Source of the DNA: SZUA-442 sp963759175
GTDB taxonomy: Bacteria > Actinomycetota > Acidimicrobiia > Spongiisociales > UBA5794
Direction: 5' to 3'
NCBI GenBank assembly: GCA_963759175.1
Contig: CAVWXP010000005.1
Span: forward strand, 186,001 to 250,000
Length of the DNA: 64,000 nucleotides
Below the pieces are notes generated by a model. That model saw only the letters and a program-made list of their open reading frames with translations. It searched no databases and was not told where the DNA came from. This document shows positions 60,952 to 64,000 of this stretch, one piece after another; the stretch's first letter is position 1; each line of letters opens with the position of its first letter. The translations under genes and the position numbers were made by a program.

Positions 60952-61398
60952 ATGAAGGTCATCCTCACGAAGTCAGTCGCCGATCTCGGCGACAAGGGCG
61001 ATGTGGTCGATGTGGCGGACGGGTACGCCCGCAACTACCTCGTGCCGAAGAAGCTCGCCGTCAAGGCGTCCGACGGCGCCCTCAAGCAGGCGGACTCGAT
61101 GAGGGTTGCCCGCGAGGAATCGACCCGCCGGGCACTCGAGGAGGCGCAGCAACTCGGCGAGTCGCTCACCGGGACCCGCGTCGTCGTGGCAGCACGTGCT
61201 GGTGACTCCGGGAACCTGTTCGGTTCGATCGGCGCATCCGACGTCGCCGAGGCGATCGTCAAGTTCACGGGGATCGACATCGATCGCAGGATCGTCGACA
61301 TCACCGAGCCCATCAAGGAGATCGGTCTCCACGAGGTGATGCTGAGGCCGCACCCGGAGGTGTCGGTGTCGGTCATCCTCGACGTCATTCCCGCCTAG
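60952..61398 (+). CDS. rplI: 50S ribosomal protein L9
   Basis: 148 residues. N-terminal RNA-binding domain MKVILTKSVADLGDKGDVVD, VADGYARNYLVPKKLAVKAS, a long connecting helix (ESTRRALEEAQQLGESL) and the C-terminal domain (LFGSIGASDVAEAIVKFTG; IKEIGLHEVMLRPHPEVSVS). Starts two bases after the rpsR stop. Followed by a strong hairpin terminator. Confidence 0.97.
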   Translation: MKVILTKSVADLGDKGDVVDVADGYARNYLVPKKLAVKASDGALKQADSMRVAREESTRRALEEAQQLGESLTGTRVVVAARAGDSGNLFGSIGASDVAEAIVKFTGIDIDRRIVDITEPIKEIGLHEVMLRPHPEVSVSVILDVIPA

Positions 61399-61422
61399 CC
61401 GATCACTCCCACGTGATCATCC

Positions 61423-61448
61423 GAAGGGCACCCCGCAGGGTGCCCTTC
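61423..61448 (+). terminator. Strong hairpin after rplI
   Basis: GAAGGGCACCC-CGCA-GGGTGCCCTTC is a perfect 11-bp stem 24 bp after the rplI stop, followed by GCTGTTGTG rather than a long T-run. Probable operon terminator. Confidence 0.8.
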
Positions 61449-61562
61449 GCTGTTGTGGGCGTCGCGGGTGCGATCGTCACCTGGCGGGGACTCGGGGACC
61501 AGCCGGCGTCGTAGTCCGCGACAAACAGGTCGGACCGCGAAAAACGATGAGTCCGAGGCAGC

Positions 61563-61590
61563 TTGGAGACCCTCCGGCCTGACGTATCCT
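61563..61590 (+). promoter_or_regulatory. Candidate dnaB promoter
   Basis: TTGGAG (61563-61568) and TATCCT (61585-61590) with a 16-bp spacer resemble -35 and -10 boxes, 90 bp before the dnaB start in the 281-bp rplI-dnaB gap. Confidence 0.45.
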
Positions 61591-61679
61591 CGCCCCGCTG
61601 GCGCCAAGGCTCCCGAATCTGTCACACCTGACGTGGATGATGACGGAGCCGCGTTTGACGACGGAACCGAGGAGGACCG

Positions 61680-63038
61680 GTGACAGCTGTCATCGAACCA
61701 CAGATCGCCCGTTCACCACGGGTACCGCCGCACAGCATCGACGCAGAGGAGTCGGTGCTCGGCGCCGTACTCCTGTCGGCCGATGCCGCAAACGTCGCCC
61801 TCGAACGGCTGCACGCCGAGGACTTCTACAAGCCCGCCCACCAGCGGATCTTCGATGTCATCCAGCAGCTGTTCGATGCGAACGAGCCGATCGATGCCGT
61901 CACGGTCTCGGAGGGTCTCCGCCGTGACGGCTCGCTCGATCGCATGGGGGGCATCGAGTTCCTCACGAACCTCATCGATTCCGTTCCTTCGACCAGCAAC
62001 GCCGAGTATTACGCCGGCATCGTCGAGGAGCACGCCTTGCGGCGCCGCCTCATCAAGGTGGGTGGCGACATCGGTGTCATCGCCGGTGCGACCACCGACC
62101 CGATCGCTGATGTCGTCGACAAGGCGGAGCAGGCAGTGTTCGCCGTTGCCGAACGCCAGGTGGGCGACGGCCTCCAGGTCATCGACGACCTGCTCGGACC
62201 GGCGATCGAGCAGGCTGAGGAACTCCAACGCAATGGTGCCGAGATCACCGGCGTGTCCACCGGCTTCCGGGACCTCGACCGCAAACTCGCCGGCCTGCAC
62301 CCGACGAACCTGATCATCGTGGCCGCACGGCCAGGCATGGGAAAGAGCTCCCTCGCCCTCAATATGGCCCAGAACGTGGCTCTCGAGGGCAACACCGTCG
62401 CGATCTTCTCGATGGAGATGAGCCGAGAGGAAATCGTCACCCGCATGTTGTGCTCCAAGGGGCGCATCGATTCCCAGCGGCTGCGGACCGGCAAGCTGAA
62501 CGAGGCCGACTTCACGAAGCTGTCGAACGCAGCCTCGGCCCTCTACAAGCAGAACATCTACGTCGATGACTCACCGGGCATGACGGTCACCGAGATCCGG
62601 GCGAAATGCCGCAGGCTGCGACGCCGACCGGGACTCGACCTCGTCGTGATCGACTACCTCCAGCTCATGAATGGGTCGGGCCAGGAGAACCGCCAGCAGG
62701 AGATCGCCATGATCTCCCGATCACTCAAGGCCCTCGCCCGTGAGCTCCATGTCCCCGTGATCGCTCTGTCCCAGCTCAACCGTGGCGTCGAGAGTCGTGA
62801 GGACAAGCGCCCTCGCCTCGGAGACCTCCGCGAGTCCGGTGCCGTCGAGCAGGACGCCGATGTGGTCATGTTCATCTACCGCGACGAGTACTACTTCCCC
62901 GAGAAGGTCGAGTCGAAGGGCGTCGCCGAGGTTGTCATCTCCAAGCACCGCCAGGGCGGCGTCGGCAAGGTCGACATGACCTTCCTCCCCGAGTTCACCC
63001 TCTTCGCCGACATGGGCCGAGCCGAAGCCCCCATGTAG
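61680..63038 (+). CDS. dnaB: Replicative DNA helicase DnaB
   Basis: Hexameric 5'-3' helicase of the replication fork. N-terminal primase-interaction domain (PPHSIDAEESVLGAVLLSAD; FYKPAHQRIFDVIQQLFD) and RecA-like domain: Walker A VAARPGMGKSSLALNMAQN, SMEMSREEIVTRMLCS, LVVIDYLQLMNGSG, VIALSQLNRGVESREDKRP and GDLRESGAVEQDADVVMFIY. 452 residues; no intein, although actinobacterial dnaB genes often carry one. GTG 61680 start. Confidence 0.97.
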   Translation: MTAVIEPQIARSPRVPPHSIDAEESVLGAVLLSADAANVALERLHAEDFYKPAHQRIFDVIQQLFDANEPIDAVTVSEGLRRDGSLDRMGGIEFLTNLIDSVPSTSNAEYYAGIVEEHALRRRLIKVGGDIGVIAGATTDPIADVVDKAEQAVFAVAERQVGDGLQVIDDLLGPAIEQAEELQRNGAEITGVSTGFRDLDRKLAGLHPTNLIIVAARPGMGKSSLALNMAQNVALEGNTVAIFSMEMSREEIVTRMLCSKGRIDSQRLRTGKLNEADFTKLSNAASALYKQNIYVDDSPGMTVTEIRAKCRRLRRRPGLDLVVIDYLQLMNGSGQENRQQEIAMISRSLKALARELHVPVIALSQLNRGVESREDKRPRLGDLRESGAVEQDADVVMFIYRDEYYFPEKVESKGVAEVVISKHRQGGVGKVDMTFLPEFTLFADMGRAEAPM

Positions 63039-63059
63039 CTCATCCTCGTCTCGGCCTTC

Positions 63060-63230
63060 GTCCCCCTGTGAGGGGGGCGAGGTCTTCGGTCCCCCTTTGA
63101 AGGGGGACGGCAGAGGAGCGCAGCGACGAGCAGGGGGATCGGCGGACCGTTCGGAGGATCCAAGCTCTTTGCGCGTGTGCGGTGATCCCCCTGGCTCTCT
63201 TCGTTCGCCCGTTCCCCTTGAAAGGGGGAC
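63060..63230. repeat. Repeat family 2 element, copy 4, with a preceding half hairpin
   Basis: A partial GTCCCCCTGTGAGGGGGGC hairpin at 63060-63078, then a full element 63089-63230 starting GTCCCCCTTTGAAGGGGGAC, with GAGGAGCGCAGCGACGAG and AGGGGGATCG, and ending in TTCCCCTTGAAAGGGGGAC. It fills the gap after dnaB. Confidence 0.85.
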
Positions 63231-63272
63231 CGAGCGGCGACGTTCCCCAGGGGAGGAGGTAGCGTCGCTCGG

Positions 63273-64000
63273 GTGGACCTTCCCGACGCCCTTGCAGCAT
63301 CGCTCCGGACGAATTTCGGGGATGGCGGTCGGCGGTGGGTCGAGGACCTGCCAGAGCGGATCGTCGACGCACAGCGCCGGTGGGACATAACGGTCGGAGC
63401 CCCGTTTCAACCCGGCGGTGTGACGTCGTTCGTCGCTCCGGCCACGGATCGGCAGGGCAGGGGGTTGGTCTACAAGATCACGGTTCCCCATGACGAGGCG
63501 GCCGGTGAGACCGTGGCGCTCGGCGCTTACGGCGGTGATGGCGCCGTGGAGCTCCTGGCATCCAGGCCCGATTCGTACGAGGCCCTCCTCGAACGGGCGA
63601 TCCCCGGAACCGACCTGTGGTCGGTGGATGACGATCGCGAGCGGATCGAGGCCACCTGCGGGCTGATGGCACGCTTGTGGCGACCGGTCCCCGAGTCATC
63701 GATCGGGGGGTTGGCACCCGTGGCGGCACGGTGGGCGGATATCACCGAGAGGCGTCTGATCACCCTCGAACTGCCGTGGATCTCCAGCCCGATCGAGCGG
63801 GGGATCGACCTACTCAGGACGTTGCCCCGTGATCAGGCGGCGGATGCCGTCCTCCTCCACGGCGACCTCCACCCCGGCAACATCCTCGCTGCGGAGCGCG
63901 AACCGTGGCTCGTCATCGACCCGAAGCCGCTCGTCGGTGACCCGGCCTTCGAGCCGGTACAGATCCTCACCCAACGTGCTGGCCGGATCGCAGAGCCTCC
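63273..64000 (+). CDS. Aminoglycoside/streptomycin-6-phosphotransferase-like kinase (cut by window edge)
   Basis: From GTG 63273 the frame is open for 242 codons to the window end. VDLPDALAASLRTNFGDGG begins the protein; the catalytic loop is VLLHGDLHPGNILAAE and the metal-binding motif WLVIDPKPLVGDPAFEP, the pattern of the APH(6)/hydroxyurea phosphotransferase family. Such genes are common in actinobacterial chromosomes and do not by themselves show resistance. GGGAGGAGG lies about 13 bp before the start. C-terminal end not visible. Confidence 0.85.
   Translation, partial: MDLPDALAASLRTNFGDGGRRWVEDLPERIVDAQRRWDITVGAPFQPGGVTSFVAPATDRQGRGLVYKITVPHDEAAGETVALGAYGGDGAVELLASRPDSYEALLERAIPGTDLWSVDDDRERIEATCGLMARLWRPVPESSIGGLAPVAARWADITERRLITLELPWISSPIERGIDLLRTLPRDQAADAVLLHGDLHPGNILAAEREPWLVIDPKPLVGDPAFEPVQILTQRAGRIAEP

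Noticed and set aside
63273..64000. Acquired antibiotic-resistance gene or mobile cassette
   Set aside because: The phosphotransferase-like gene has base composition like its neighbours, with no integrase, transposase or attachment site; chromosomal homologues are common in actinobacteria.

Overview
The window is a high-GC stretch next to a chromosomal replication origin. It most likely comes from an actinobacterium (Actinomycetota); I favour class Acidimicrobiia, with low confidence. The left 12 kb has the gene order known from the mycobacterial origin: dnaA / rpmH-rnpA-yidD-yidC-jag-rsmG-parA-parB / cwlM-trxA-trxB-anti-sigma-ECF sigma-pseudokinase (tail of MviN). A perfect 16-bp parS site lies between jag and rsmG. 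Further support comes from an actinobacterial myo-inositol-phosphate synthase and an F420-type PPOX protein. Start and stop codons overlap at many gene junctions, as expected of compact GC-rich genomes.

Layout: 0-12 kb origin/partition/thioredoxin/ECF sigma cluster. 12-16.7 kb acetyltransferase, HDAC-like amidohydrolase, PilT-like ATPase, RNase HI and CCA-adding enzyme. 16.8-23.4 kb arginine operon argCJBRGH (no argD or argF) plus a DUF3052 protein. 23.5-34.7 kb mixed metabolism: glycosyltransferase and beta-propeller pair, cupin, hemolysin III, cis-prenyltransferase, phosphatase, pyrE, endonuclease IV, alpha carbonic anhydrase, a broken ABC-F gene, and a secreted CAP/SLH protein. 34.8-36.5 kb padR-ino1 with a clear operator. 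36.5-48 kb formate region. 48-54.7 kb membrane and regulatory genes, including a PspC-type two-component locus. 55-59.6 kb panB, cupin, DHFR-like protein, amino-acid dehydrogenase, DUF192 lipoprotein and HhH-GPD protein. 59.8-63 kb rpsF-ssb-rpsR-rplI and dnaB. The right edge holds an aminoglycoside phosphotransferase-like gene.

The most interesting part is the formate region. An NTF2-like / DUF1801 / formate-THF ligase block of about 2.5 kb is present twice in tandem, followed by mobA, fdhD and an NAD-linked formate dehydrogenase. The catalytic subunit reads through an in-frame UGA as selenocysteine. An E. coli-type bSECIS hairpin with a GGUCU loop lies 18 nt after the UGA. The Fe-S N-terminal half of the alpha subunit is encoded separately, two genes downstream. 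Together these genes would oxidise formate to CO2 and also load it onto tetrahydrofolate.

Two dispersed palindromic repeat families occur between genes: four copies of a 52-54 bp element with GTTCTTGCGTA ends, and several larger inverted elements built on GTCCCCCTT/AAGGGGGAC hairpins. Data caution: at least eleven otherwise intact genes are interrupted by single-base shifts, mostly at short homopolymer runs. This looks like uncorrected indel error, and two apparent gene fusions (argH-DUF3052 and membrane protein-nfo) are probably artefacts of it.
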